Shown here piece by piece: positions 43,646 to 54,900 of a stretch of 64,000 bases of DNA. The DNA is taken from positions 12,299,573 to 12,363,572 of the forward strand of contig CM066915.1 in NCBI GenBank assembly GCA_033964015.1. The letters are read 5' to 3'. The notes below the pieces were generated by a model, which worked only from the letters and a program-made list of their open reading frames with translations, was not told the DNA's origin and searched no databases. Within the stretch, counting starts at the first letter, position 1. Each line of letters starts with the position of its first letter. This stretch comes from Scolanthus callimorphus (lineage: Eukaryota; Cnidaria; Anthozoa; Actiniaria; Edwardsiidae). Both the position numbers and the translations under genes were made by a program.

Positions 43646-43821
43646 GTGGTTCCAGAAAATATCCATACCCCTCCCCTCACAGAAGGGGGGTAAAAAGCGA
43701 CCCACCCCTCTTGAATTTCCATAGAAAAATACAGTATTTGTATGGAAAAGATCAGGTAAATTGACCTCCCGTACCCTTCCTTGGAGGGGGGGGGGGGGGT
43801 AGGGACAGTTTGTGGAACCAC
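43646..43821. mobile_element. Short inverted-repeat element (MITE-like)
   Basis: Terminal inverted repeats of about 13 bp (GTGGTTCCAGAAA and, reversed, GTGGTTCCACAAA) bound about 175 bp of C/G-run-rich sequence. No target duplication that I can be sure of. Confidence 0.45.
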
Positions 43822-43893
43822 ACATTGCTGAAGTTCCTCAGTCCCCTGCCCTCCCCCTCCTCCTCCAAAGAAAAAAACTACCTTCCCTATGTG

Positions 43894-44044
43894 TAGCCTG
43901 CTAGCCGGCTCTCCAGTGAGTTTTTTTCGGATATTCGATATTTTTGTCGCTGGGGGGAAGAAGAGAAAGATGAGACACAGGAATCCCGCGCACCAAAAAA
44001 ATCGAATATCCGAAAAAGCCACTGGAGAGCCGGCTAGCAGGCTA
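43894..44044. mobile_element. Foldback MITE-like element with long inverted repeats
   Basis: Arms of 40-50 bp: TAGCCTGCTAGCCGGCTCTC...CGGATATTCGAT and its reverse complement ending at 44044. TATGTG occurs at 43888-43893 and 44048-44053 as a possible target duplication, though three bases separate it from the right end. Confidence 0.6.
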
Positions 44045-44049
44045 CCTTA

Positions 44050-44498
44050 TGTGCAAAACCCACCATGTATGGTGTATGGTTAATCTGGTATAACACAATT
44101 ATGTAACAATAAGATTATAACAAGCTGGATATTTATATGGTGCGAATGAGGAGTCTTAATCAATTCATGGAAATCTAGAGCAAGTAATGTATTGTTTTAG
44201 TGTTCACGAACCAGATGATCTAACAATAATGGATACATTTTCTTTTCAAAAACACAAGACAGAGTCATGAGCAGGCTATACTAATTGCTTTGTATAATAT
44301 CATCTTAGTACCGCCTCAGCTATAATTGAATTGTAGCAGCATTGCAATCTCACTAGCTGGTATAGGCTAATTGTAGACAAAGTTGGTTGATGCATTTATA
44401 TCCTTAAAAATAATAAAAGCACTGTAAATGCATTAAACTGACTCTTGACAATTAGTATTTAGAAATCATAACACATAGACATAGAAGGTTTTTATTGT
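44050..44498. other. Unassigned AT-rich sequence
   Basis: No genes, repeats or motifs that I can support. Confidence 0.4.
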
Positions 44499-44506
44499 GA
44501 TAGTAC

Positions 44507-44942
44507 CCCCCGGGGGGGGGGGGGTCTCCAAAACCTGACCCTATCAGATACCAAAAATCCTCGTTTTTTATACCCTACCGTAGACCTACGGTCAAAATTG
44601 TATACCCTACGGCAGACCTGAAGTAAGTAAAATTTGTCAAACTGGTCGCAATCAAAGCGGTATTTCGATAATCATGAAAAGGTTTCAAAATAAACCACCT
44701 TTCCACTAATGTCGGCACAACTTTGATCGAAATTTGCTTGCACTCGGGTATCCATACTGAAATACATATCCTATTAGTGAACAAACAACCGAAAAACGAT
44801 ACCCTACCGTAGACCTCAGGAGCCCAAAAACCATACCCTATAGGGCGGCGCATACCCGTATACCATATATGAGGGAGTACCCCCCCCCCCGTATACCATA
44901 TATGAGGGAGTACACCCCCCCCCCCCCCCCCACCGCCCCGGG
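44507..44942. mobile_element. C/G-run-bounded element with 8-bp flanking repeat
   Basis: Flanked on both sides by GATAGTAC (44499-44506 and 44943-44950), a likely target duplication. Ends are C-runs followed by G-runs and their mirror, giving crude inverted termini. Inside are repeats of 'ACCCTAC(C/G)GTAGACC' type and a 26-bp unit ATACCATATATGAGGGAGTAC present twice (about 44868-44912). Resembles a repeat common in coral sequence; superfamily unknown. Confidence 0.55.
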
Positions 44943-44950
44943 GATAGTAC

Positions 44951-46248
44951 ACCATGGGATGCATGTGCCGTTATTACAATAAAGTATTTTAATACTTAAA
45001 AAAAGGGTAATAAATGTATATTTAGTTATGGAAAAGAGAGGGGGGACAAGGCGATGCCATTACAATTCTCATTTTGTATTCTAATATTATGTATAGCAGA
45101 GCGTGTGTGTGTGGGGGGGGGAATCTCCTTTTTGGCAGATATTTTTGTTTTATTTGAATTATTGCCTATGTATTTTTCTATACACAGCACCAATGAAACA
45201 TGTCTATGTCTATGTTTTCTGTTAAGATATCCCCCCTTACCCCTCATTGCCATACATAGTCTCTTATGAACTTCAAAGTTTGTTTTGCAGTCCATGTAAT
45301 ACTATATAATTTTTGGCCTGTCCAAGAGCCATCTCTGGCTGATGCGTTGTCACTGAAATTGAAAGAGAAAAGCAAATAAGTCTGATGAGCTCATGACAAA
45401 TGTTCTATTTTCCAGGTCTTAAATAATACCATGCATGGCTAATTGGATACTATACATGTACAGGTTAGTAATGAATTCATGAAAGCAGCGATGAATGAAA
45501 TGATTTCTAAATTTTTATCTTGTTCAGTTTGCAGAGTGGTTTTCCTAAACCCGTGGCGCAAGTTTGATATTCAAAGTGTACTAGTCAACGACAGCACATA
45601 AGAGAACAAAGAAATTTGAGTGTATTAGTGCTAAATATGCTATTTCACGGATTTATCAAAACCAATATACTGTATTTGGCACATCAAATATTAATACCAA
45701 GGAATGTTATAGAGTGGAGGCCAAGAGGCCTCCAGGGAGAAGAAAAAAACGGGATGCTTGACACGTTAAAGGATGCCAATTGCATCACCACGGAAGGGAT
45801 TGGAAATTCCAGAGGGTGGGGTCAGGGTCTATTTACAGGGTCAACACTACTTATTCTGTGATACAGAAGCAGCATGATTTAGTTGTTTACAAGGTTGTTT
45901 GTTTGACATCTTTTTGCCAAAAAAATATGTTCTTGATGTCATAATACCCTTTTTACAGCCCTGAATGGATGCAAATAAATGTGTGGGAAATTCACACATT
46001 CCCACTTCGGATCTCCGATTCAAGCTGGGATCCAACCTGAGTTTTCATTTAAGTCAGACATAAACACTTGGGATCATCTTCCCTTCAGGGTCATCCTACC
46101 TCCCAAGCAGTTGGGATAACACAGGGGCGGTGGAGCACCCTAAAAAGTGGGGGTGCCGAAGAGGCAAAACATGTGGACACGTAATTTCTATTTTTCATGT
46201 TTTCACCTCATATACATTTTGATGAAAATATGTCACAATGTAATTCTC
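44951..46248. other. Unassigned non-coding sequence
   Basis: Only low-complexity features: GT then G-run at about 45100-45120. Open frames are short and show no recognisable motif. Confidence 0.4.
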
Positions 46249-46395
46249 AGGGACGTGTCATTATTTAGCGGGGGGAGGGCTCCTATTTTTGTTGGGAGGG
46301 TCCTAATTCTTTTCGCGTGCCTAAAGGGAGGGTCCAAATTTTTTCACTCCTGTTTGGGGGAGGGTCATAATTTTTTTCTGCAACATTTGGACGAT
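46249..46395 (+). repeat. Fragment of 'G-run' repeat family
   Basis: Begins AGGGACGTGTCATTATTTAGCGG like the copy at 43099, then diverges while keeping GGAGGGTCC phrases. Confidence 0.55.
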
Positions 46396-47216
46396 GAAGA
46401 GGGTAAAACAGATGCCGATAGTGGTTATTTCAGATTCTCTATAAAAATTTCGGCACGCTTCGCGCGCATAAACAAGGACATCTATTATACTATTTCAGCA
46501 ACGAAGACACTAACCTCACGCCATTTACAAGAACAAGTGTATCTGGACGAGGAAAACCAAACTCTCCCAAAAATGCCCTGTAATGATTGGCCTGGCGGGC
46601 AGTCACTAAATGTTTGAAAGAAGACCCCATAAGTAGGCGTGAGTTCGACATTACAAGCATAGCAATTCGTCATTTGGGCCGCGTTTCACGCACATGAATA
46701 ATAACTTCATCATTTGCAGCGCGCAGTTGTGCGCATGAATAATATAACCTTGTTGGCTCAGGAGCCCCTCAATAGAAGCTTTCATCTACCTTGGTAACCT
46801 ATATGGTTGAGGTAGCGTACTTCCTGGGCTCCTGACAGGCTTTTTTTACTATACCGTACACAAAACATGTTTATCTGAGGCTTGGTGAAATGCGATTATA
46901 TAATTTTGGGCGCGCTTCGCATGCAACGAAAGAAATAGCGACCACATTTTTTTGTAAAATGTCTTCAGTACTACGTCAAATAGGGGACGGGAGAGGCGGG
47001 ATCACGTTTAATCATTGTACTTATAGAGGGAGGATAATTTCATTTTTACCGTTTATTACCCAAATGCCTCTCACGTAAATAATCCAGGCGTTAAATAATG
47101 ACCGCGGTTACTTAGCTTTGACAGAAGTAAGAAAAACGTATTTCTGTTATTAAGAAGAATGAAAGAGACATTGCATCACTCGAACAAGGGTCTATCTGAC
47201 AGATTTTGCAGAAAAT

Positions 47217-48932
47217 AATATATAGATTTAGGCAATGCCTAAAAGCGGAGCTCGAATCATTACTGACATACCAGCATTACTGTCACCGCGGTATCGACCT
47301 TTCTAGTTTTGATGACGTCATCGATGACGTAATGCCACGTGATCTTGGTGGTGCATCCCCTTACCTCCAAAAAAACTTAATCCAAGTTTAGTCTCCTAGC
47401 AATGTTCCCTTCTCGAGATAATGACTTTGAGAGTTTTGATGACGTCATACCGCATGACCTTGGTGGAGCTCCCCCTTTCCACCAAATAACTTTACCCAAG
47501 TTTGGTCACCTAGCGATGTTACCTTCTTGAGATATTGACTTCTCTAGTTTTGATGACGTCATCGATGACGTCATCCCACTTGACCTTGGTTGTGCGCCCC
47601 CCTTGCCTCTAAGATAACTTTACGCAAGTTTGGTCACCTAGCGATGTTACCTTCTTGAGATATTGACTTTTCTAGTTTTGATGACATCAGCGATGACGTC
47701 ATGCCGCGTGACCTTGGTGGTGCAGCCCCCTTACTTCTAAGATAACTTTACCCAAGTTTGGTCACATAGCGATCTTACCTTCTTGAGATATTGACTTCTC
47801 TAGTTTTGATGACGTCATCGATGACGTCATACCACGTGACCTTGGTTGTGCGCCCCCTTTGCCTCGAAGATAACTTTACCCAAGTTTGGTCACCTAACGA
47901 TGTTACCTTCTTGAGATATTGACTTTTCTAGTTTTGATGACGTCAGCTATGACGTCATGCCGCGTGACCTTGGTGGTGCTCCCCCTTTCCACCAAGATAA
48001 CTTTACCCAAGTTTGGTCACCTAGCGATGTTACCTTCTTGAGATGTTGACTTCTCTAGTTTTGATGACGTCATCGATGACGTCATGCCACGTGACCTTGG
48101 TGGTGCACCCCCCTTGCCTCCAGGATAACTTTACCCAAGTTTGGTCACCTGGCGATGTTACCTTCTTGAAATATTGACTTCTCTAGTTTTGATGACGTCA
48201 TCCCACGTGACCTTGGTGGTGCACCCCCCTTACCTCCAAGATAACTTTACCCAAGTTTGGTCACCTAAAGATGTTGCCTTCTTGAAATATTAACTTCTCT
48301 AGTTTTGATGACGTCATCGATGACGTCATCCCACTTGACGTGGTGGTGCACCCCCCTTACCTCCAAGATAACTTTACCCAAGTTTGGTCACCTAACGATG
48401 TTGCCTTCTTGAGATATTGACTTTTCTAGTTTTGATGACGTCATGGGTGACGTCATGCTGCGTGACCTAGGTGGTGCACGCCCCTTGCTTCTAACATAAG
48501 TTTAATTAACCCAATGATGTTGGTCAACTAGCGCCGGGCCGGAGCTCCGTTACAACTAAACACGAAGGCGACAAAAAATAGAAGCGCGCGCGTGTGCGTT
48601 CTTGCCTATTTTCCCGCCTGAAATTGGGATGCCTGTGTGCCGGGCGGACACACAAACACACACACGGAATTACACTATACGTTTTATTCAGGAATGAAAA
48701 GAAAAAATAATATCTCCAGAAGGAAAGCTCCAATAACGACCAAACTTGGCAAAAGTTGTCTTTAGATTCATACCTGTCTATTGTCAAAGTCACGTGACAT
48801 GACGTCACTGTTTACGTCATTGAAATTGGCAAAAACCTCTGAAACCACTCGAAAGCGACTTGATGGTTATACGTCTGAATTCTGATACCACTTTTCCTTA
48901 TGTATGGTGCTCCGCTCAGGAGCTCCGCTATA
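47217..48932 (+). mobile_element. Non-autonomous element with internal satellite, copy 1
   Basis: Left end TATAGATTTAGGCAATGCC with a near-perfect 8-bp hairpin (TTTAGGCA/TGCCTAAA), an 80-bp unique left part, about ten satellite monomers, and a 440-bp unique right part ending in GCTCCGCTCAGGAGCTCCGC. AGCGGAGCTC near the left end (47244-47253) is inverted at the right end (48920-48929). No coding capacity. Layout (unique ends, tandem-repeat core, terminal hairpins) recalls HINE/pearl-type elements, but the superfamily is not proven. Confidence 0.7.
47300..48490 (+). repeat. 127-128 bp satellite, about 10 monomers
   Basis: GATGACGTCA recurs at 47311, 47438, 47552, 47680, 47808, 47936, 48063, 48191, 48307 and 48434. 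Spacing is 127-128 bp except two of 114-116 bp. The full monomer holds TGACGTCATCGATGACGTCA, a 20-bp perfect palindrome of two CRE sites, followed by CACGTGACC or close variants. Short monomers lack 12-14 bp corresponding to the second half of the palindrome. Confidence 0.9.
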
Positions 48933-49083
48933 AATGATATGGGGAGGGTCCCAATTTTGTTTACCTACGACTGGGCGAGGGTCCCATTTTTCTGTTATGT
49001 TCAAGGGGAAGGTCCTAATTTTTTTTAGACTTGTTTGAAAAAAATGGGAGCCCCTCCCCCCGGTTAATAATGACACGTCCCTT

Positions 49084-49410
49084 AACCCCCTACGTTCTCT
49101 GAGCCTATTCTCAAAACAGAAACAGAAAGGACATGCTTCTGTTCTCCTGTTCCTTTTTTTCTTTATGCCTCAAAAAGTGGGGGTGCTCAGCCCCCCAGTT
49201 CAAAACACCCCCTGAGCACCCCCTGGTCTGCTGCCTATGTAACAGCTAAAGGATTACATAGTAGGTGTTTATATTACCCGGGTATTAGTTGTTAGTTTTG
49301 AAACGCCCCGATTCATTTCCCTTAAGCAATGTTTTGAAAACTCGACAATCGTTCGAACGTGCTTTCATTATTTTCTGTTTTTTAATATTTTTATTAAATT
49401 TAAGCCCTAA
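49084..49410. other. Unassigned sequence between repeats
   Basis: Contains C-rich phrases (GAGCACCCCCTGG near 49214) resembling sequence near 46130-46160 in reverse; otherwise nothing supported. Confidence 0.4.
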
Positions 49411-50767
49411 TATATAGATTTAGGCAATGCCTAAAAGCGGAGCTCGAATAATTACTGACATACCAGCGTTACTGTCATCGCGGTATCGACTTTTCTAGTT
49501 TTGATGACGTCATCGATGACGTCATGCCACATGACGTTGGTGGCGCTCCCCCTTTCCACCAAATAACTTTACCCAAGTTTGGTCACCTAGCGATGTTACC
49601 TTCTTGAGATATTGACTTCTCTAGTTTTGATTACGTCATCGATGACGTCATGCCACGTGACCTTGGTGGTGCGCCCCCCTTGCCTCCAAGATAACTTTAC
49701 CCAAGTTTGGTCACCTAGCGATGTACCTTCTTGAAATATTGACTTCTCTAGTCTTGATGACGTCATCAATGACGTCATGCCACGTGACCTTGGTGGTGCC
49801 CCTCCCTTACCTCTAAGATAACTTTACCCAAGTTTGGTCACCTAGCGATGTTACCTTCTTTAGATATTGACTTCCCTAGTTTTGATGACGTCATCGATGA
49901 CGTCATCCCACTTGACCTTAGTGGTGCACCTCCCTTACCTCTAAGATAACTTTACCCAAGTTTTGGTCACCTAGCGATGTTACCTTCTTTAGATATTGAC
50001 TTCCCTAGTTTTGATGACGTCATCGATGACGTCATGCCACGTGACTTTGGTGGTCCACCCTTCTTGCCTCCAAGATAACTTTACCCAAGTTTGGTCACCA
50101 AGCGATATTACCTTCTTGAAATATTGACTTCTCTAGTTTTGATGACGTCATCGATGACGTCATCCCACTTGACCTTGGTGGTGCACCCCCCTTACCTCCA
50201 AGATAACTTTACCCAAGTTTGGTCACCTAACGATGTTGCCTTCTTGAGATATTGACTTTTCTAGTTTTGATGACGTCATCGATGACGTCATGCCGCGTGA
50301 CCTAGGTGGTGCACCCCCCTTGCCTCTAACATTTTAAATTAACCCAATGTTGGTCAACTAGCGCCGTGCCGGAGCTCCGTTAAAACTAAACACGAAGGCG
50401 ACAAAAATAGAAGAGCACGCGCGCGTGTGTGCGTTCTTGCCTATTTTCCCGCCTGAAATTGGGATGCCTGTGTCCCGGGCGGACACACAAACACACACAC
50501 GGAATTACACTATACGTTTTATTCAGGAATGAAAAGAAAAAAATCATATCTCCAGAAGGAAAGCTCCAATAACAACCAAACTTGGCAAAGTTGTCTTTAG
50601 ATTCATACCTGTCTATTGTCAAAGTCACGTGACATGACGTCACTGTTTACGTCATTGAAATTGGCAAAAACCTCTGAAACCACTCAAAAGCGACTTGATG
50701 GTTATACGTCTGAATTCTGATACCACTTTTCCTTATGTATGGTGCTCCGCTCAGGAGCTCCGCTATA
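49411..50767 (+). mobile_element. Non-autonomous element with internal satellite, copy 2
   Basis: Same left end, satellite core and 440-bp right part as copy 1, same orientation, but only about seven monomers. Copies differ by small indels in the right part (for example AAAAATAATATC versus AAAAAAATCATATC). Lies in AT-rich DNA. Confidence 0.7.
49490..50330 (+). repeat. 127-128 bp satellite, about 7 monomers
   Basis: GATGACGTCA or a one-base variant at 49503, 49629, 49756, 49884, 50013, 50141 and 50269, spacing 126-129 bp. Palindrome present in nearly all monomers. Confidence 0.9.
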
Positions 50768-50812
50768 AAGTAGTACAGATAGATGAATAAGTAAATAAAC
50801 AATCTCCCCCCC

Positions 50813-50843
<31 letters not shown>

Positions 50844-51016
50844 GATCACAATGAAGTCCAGATAACTAGAATTTAATTAGATAGACAAATCCCCATCCCC
50901 CCCCCAAAAAAAGATAATAATAATAATAAATAAATCATGATAGCAATAATAATGAACAGGATGGTTTCCTTCAGGCAGAAGTCTTTTTAGAACTTTTTTT
51001 AAACTTTTAAGTTTTA
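50768..51016. other. Low-complexity sequence with C-runs
   Basis: C-run at about 50805-50833 followed by A-run; another C-run near 50898; AAT repeats near 50915-50935. Confidence 0.5.
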
Positions 51017-51772
51017 TTAAAATATCTTATTCCATTTGTCAAAATGAATAGTAAGTTTGTCCTTCTCTCTTGCAATAAAGTATTCTGTTCTGTACACAGA
51101 CCTGAGCCTAACGAAAAAAGAGGATAGCAGAGGTTTCTGGTTACTTGATTTACAAGAGAATTTTAAGTATTTAGCAATTAAAATTAAGTGATTTAATATG
51201 ATAAAGTTCTGATCTTGTTGTCCAACAAACTCTAAAATAACGTCCAGTTCACTCAAGTCCCTATTGAGCAGCTTTGTGTCTTTAAGAAACTTGCTAAAAC
51301 GTAACCAAAAGTAAGAAACAAAAGGACAATGAAGAAATAAATGATCAAGAGTCTCATCAGTGTTGTTGCAGAACGAACAGGAGGGAGACTGCACTCTGCC
51401 AATCTGATTCGTGAAAATAATTCTATGAAGAAGTTTAAATTGAAATTCACGTAATTTGGTTTCAATAGTACATTTGAAAGGAATGAGATATATCTTGTTC
51501 CAATCCAGGGATGATTGAGCAAAGCGATTATTGTAAAATAATTGAGCTGTAGGAATAGGTTGTGTTGTTTTCAAAAGGAAAAGACTATAAACCGAGCTAG
51601 ACGTTAATTTACTGATTACAATAACGCGATCGTTAGCAAATAGATTAATTTGATCCCAAGTTGTGGGCGACACAAGAGACGAAACATTACCTTTGTATTG
51701 TTTTGGACGAGATTTCCACTCTGAAGGGACTGCATCAAAAAAACAAACATTATCTGGCACAGATAATGGCAT
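51017..51772 (-). pseudogene. C-terminal end of a LINE ORF2 (non-LTR retrotransposon)
   Basis: 251 codons ending at TAA near 51017. Contains LREFQFKLLHRIIFTN (about residues 107-122) and a zinc-binding CSFC...LDHLFLHC...FW signature (Cys132, Cys135, His144, Cys149) typical of the region after the RT in LINE ORF2 proteins. The apparent start MPLSVPDN is internal: the preceding codons (…HRFHLKG) lie at 56808-57190 on the other strand. Confidence 0.82.
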
Positions 51773-51990
51773 TTATCTGAGCACGTATCTTTTCATACTG
51801 TCAGTTGGTAGACAAGCTGGCGCGCGGGCTGTCAGTGGGAAAATACCAAGCAATTGTTTTAGCCAATCAAGGCAGAGCACTCACGTGGTTCCATTCCTGT
51901 ATGTATCGGCTGACTAGCATTTTAGTTAAGCTTATTCTTTGAAGAAACAGCGACAGCCTTCAACCAAAAATTCTTCAGTTCAAGGTTTTT
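51738..51990 (-). repeat. Right half of inserted element S plus LINE junction (copy 2)
   Basis: Reverse-complement match to 57545-57793: the right part of an inserted element ending GTGCTCAGATAAA, followed by the LINE bases TGCCATTATCTGTGCC. Identity stops near 51988 where other sequence begins. Confidence 0.8.
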
Positions 51991-54900
51991 TCAGGCGAGT
52001 ATAGTCTCTCTTATTTGAGATGCTGTTTATCATGACACTATATCGTTACATGCTATTCACATGAACCTGTTGCTGTTTCGTCGTTCATGTTCCGTAGTTT
52101 CTTTACGGTTTCTTTATTGGGAATCAAAACTCCTCTACTCTCAGGAATTACATTCAGCACGTTTAATTCATCTATTGTGGGTTTGTGTCCCTTTCAAGTC
52201 CCGACGATTTCAGGACAGCGTGCAGTCTTAGCGAGACAGCCACTTGATTCGAGCAATCGCTCTGCACTATGAGTTCACGGGGCGGCTGTTTGTGCCGCCC
52301 GTTTCGGTTACTTTGTTCCCTGTGTTTTTTCGCCGCTTCATTGTTCTTGTTTGGCGCTTTGTGAGAGATTGTTTTTTTTCCATTTCGTTCTCAAATAAAT
52401 ATTAGTTTCATCAGATATTTTGCTTATCAAATACAAGGAACGTGAAGGAAGGCTATCAAGCGCATTTGAGCTTAAATTATGTTGTATCAGGGACTGGGTA
52501 ATAAGTAGACGATTGCATCAAATTGATCTTTCTATAATTTCTGTGAATACAAGATTTCATCGGTTTCTATAAGCCTATAGTCCTCATTCAATTTCATTTT
52601 GATTTGTAAATTCCGTGTCATTGGTTTTTAGCCACGTGTAGATACGAGTAAATTTGATCTTAAAGGTTAAATGCGAGCGATCAGTTCTCTCGTTCGGTAT
52701 TGAATTCCAAAAAACAAAACAAGAAGCTTTATTCCTTTACACACCTTCTAAGGCACGTTAGGATATACGAGATACATAAACAGATCATTATGAAACCTAC
52801 AAAAAGTGTCTATGTATTTGTCGTTTGTGCAGTGCTAACGTAGCATGCGAGGGGCGGTGATTATATGTGCACTCGTTCCATGGACGCGATTTTGCCGGTT
52901 CCCCACTCCTGATTGTGTAATTGCCCGCCGTTTTAGTGCACTGTACTTTACGGTTTATGCCGTATCCTTGCGGGCCTGGGAGTTTTATTGCAGCCAGAAC
53001 CCGTGTTGAGCGTGCAACCCGTCCACCGGCCTCCTTGAGTGGCCAACTGCGCTGGGTCTGGTGTTTTGCTTTTTGGGAACACGGCTTTGTGTATTCTTTA
53101 TTGTACGCGTCTTCTGGTTAGCACCGCCCTTAGCCTCTGCTCGACTCTGCTCGATATTGGCAGTGCGACTGGCCTATTCTAATCGTAAGCAATTAACTCG
53201 GGCTCTAGCGAATACAAAATAGTCTTACTTCACTACTGATACAGCGTACTGAATTTTACATGCCGGGCCGCATCTAAGTTGGGATTTGCGGTTTAATAGT
53301 CTGTATCATGAATGGGGCGCACGGATGCAGATCGCTGCAATGATATAAATTTGATATTCACGAAGCAATATGTAATCTCTGACGTGCACAGTTTGGTGAC
53401 ATTTTGACGTGATAATGCTTTGATTAATATTGTGTTTACAAATTCGACCGAGTTCATTTGACCCAATTTTAGGCCCTGTTCGACCTATTATCGAGGAATT
53501 TCATCTCTGCACGTCTTAGCCTGCGAACATCCGGTACACGCGAGCTTAACCTTTAGGGTTGGTATGCCTTCCATCGCCAGAATATGCTATCGGAGCACTA
53601 TCAACAAACTTTGGTTCTAGTACCTAATTAGCACGAGCTTCATATGTAACGTTATCATCTCTAGGCAATGTCTCTGGTTAATAGTTCCTTATGCGCTGCT
53701 TATGAGGAAATTATTAATCTCGTCAAACTTATAGCGGTCCGACACATTGGCTAGATCGACTCCTAAGTAGGAAGCTATACGACCATTACGTGATTCCCCG
53801 GTAAACGATCAGGTTTAATTTCAACAGTTTTTCGAAACTCATTCAGTAATAAATTGTATATGTCGCCTACGGGAATTTTACATGACCTCTGCTCTATGTA
53901 AATTTTGGTGCTCGTAAATGGCATTTTTCATTAATTTGTTTGGTCTCGCGGTTTTTTGGAGCACTAGAGTGAACTTCCTAGACCATCGAGACGAATTTCA
54001 TTTACATGCGGTTGGTATACACAAATGTTATCGCAGTCGGCGAGGGGCGGTACTTGCGTTTAGCGCTCTAGACACCATTATTAGTCCGCGCTCCTTAATG
54101 AACCATTTGTCTAGAGCTGGGTGCCAGCTCGATATTTATATGCAGGCCTGCAGTACTGGGTGCCAGTACATTACTGGAGCTGGGTGCCAGCTCGATATTT
54201 CTATTTGCCAACAGAACCCGTATAGAGTGCAACCCGACAACCGGCTTCCTTGCGTAGCCAACTGCGCTGGGTTTCTTGTTGCGCCTTTCTATCTAGAGCG
54301 CGGGCCTGTCTGACAATTGTGTGTGTGTGTCTATGCGCAGGCATTTGTCGCCCCTTGCCCCCTGCCAACCTACATGAGTATGTGTTTCCATCAGATATGT
54401 TTTTAATTTTTATTTATTTTATTTTTTGTTGTTGTTGTTTGCTTATTACTAACACATTTGGTTCTGGATTTTAGACTGTTTAGAACGCATCACTGGAAAT
54501 AAATCTATTTTGCTCCTATCTGAGCATCAGGCATTCTCTTAGCATGTTCTCCAAATTTGGGCGAATTTCAGGCTCAACGTCATTATAAAAAAAAAAGGTT
54601 CTTCAAAAAAAAGTGTACGTTTTTAGAGTATTTTCCCGCACGGGAACGGATATCAGTGCCATTAACAGAAATACAATCATACATAGATAAAAACCTGGAA
54701 GTTTTTAGGAAAACTTCATTAGGCGTTGAAGAATGCATTTTAAGAAGACTTAAAATGTCACTTCTAGAACACCAAAATGTTGCCAGCGAGTCGTTGATTG
54801 CTTTCTGCTTCATGGGCAACTCTATTATACTGTTATCAAGTATTGGGGCACTATATAGTATGTCGCATTTTAATACTCATAATTTTCCTGTCATTATTTT

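Larger units (their letters stand above)
46870..49083 (-). repeat. 'G-run' repeat family copy interrupted by satellite element
   Basis: Reverse-complement copy of 43099-43607 in two pieces: 48933-49083 (start of repeat) and 46870-47216 (rest). The 1.7 kb between is the satellite element. Pieces join at the position corresponding to about 43256-43262 in the uninterrupted copy. Confidence 0.75.

Noticed and set aside
43600..44022. 140-codon minus-strand frame rich in Gly and Pro
   Set aside because: Created by C/G runs and inverted-repeat elements; no conserved domain.
44575..44964. 129-codon minus-strand frame with Gly run
   Set aside because: Spans the C/G-bounded element and its homopolymers; not a gene.
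48524..48808. 94-codon minus-strand frame in the right part of satellite element copy 1
   Set aside because: The matching frame in copy 2 (50386-50643) is shifted by small indels, so no coding constraint.
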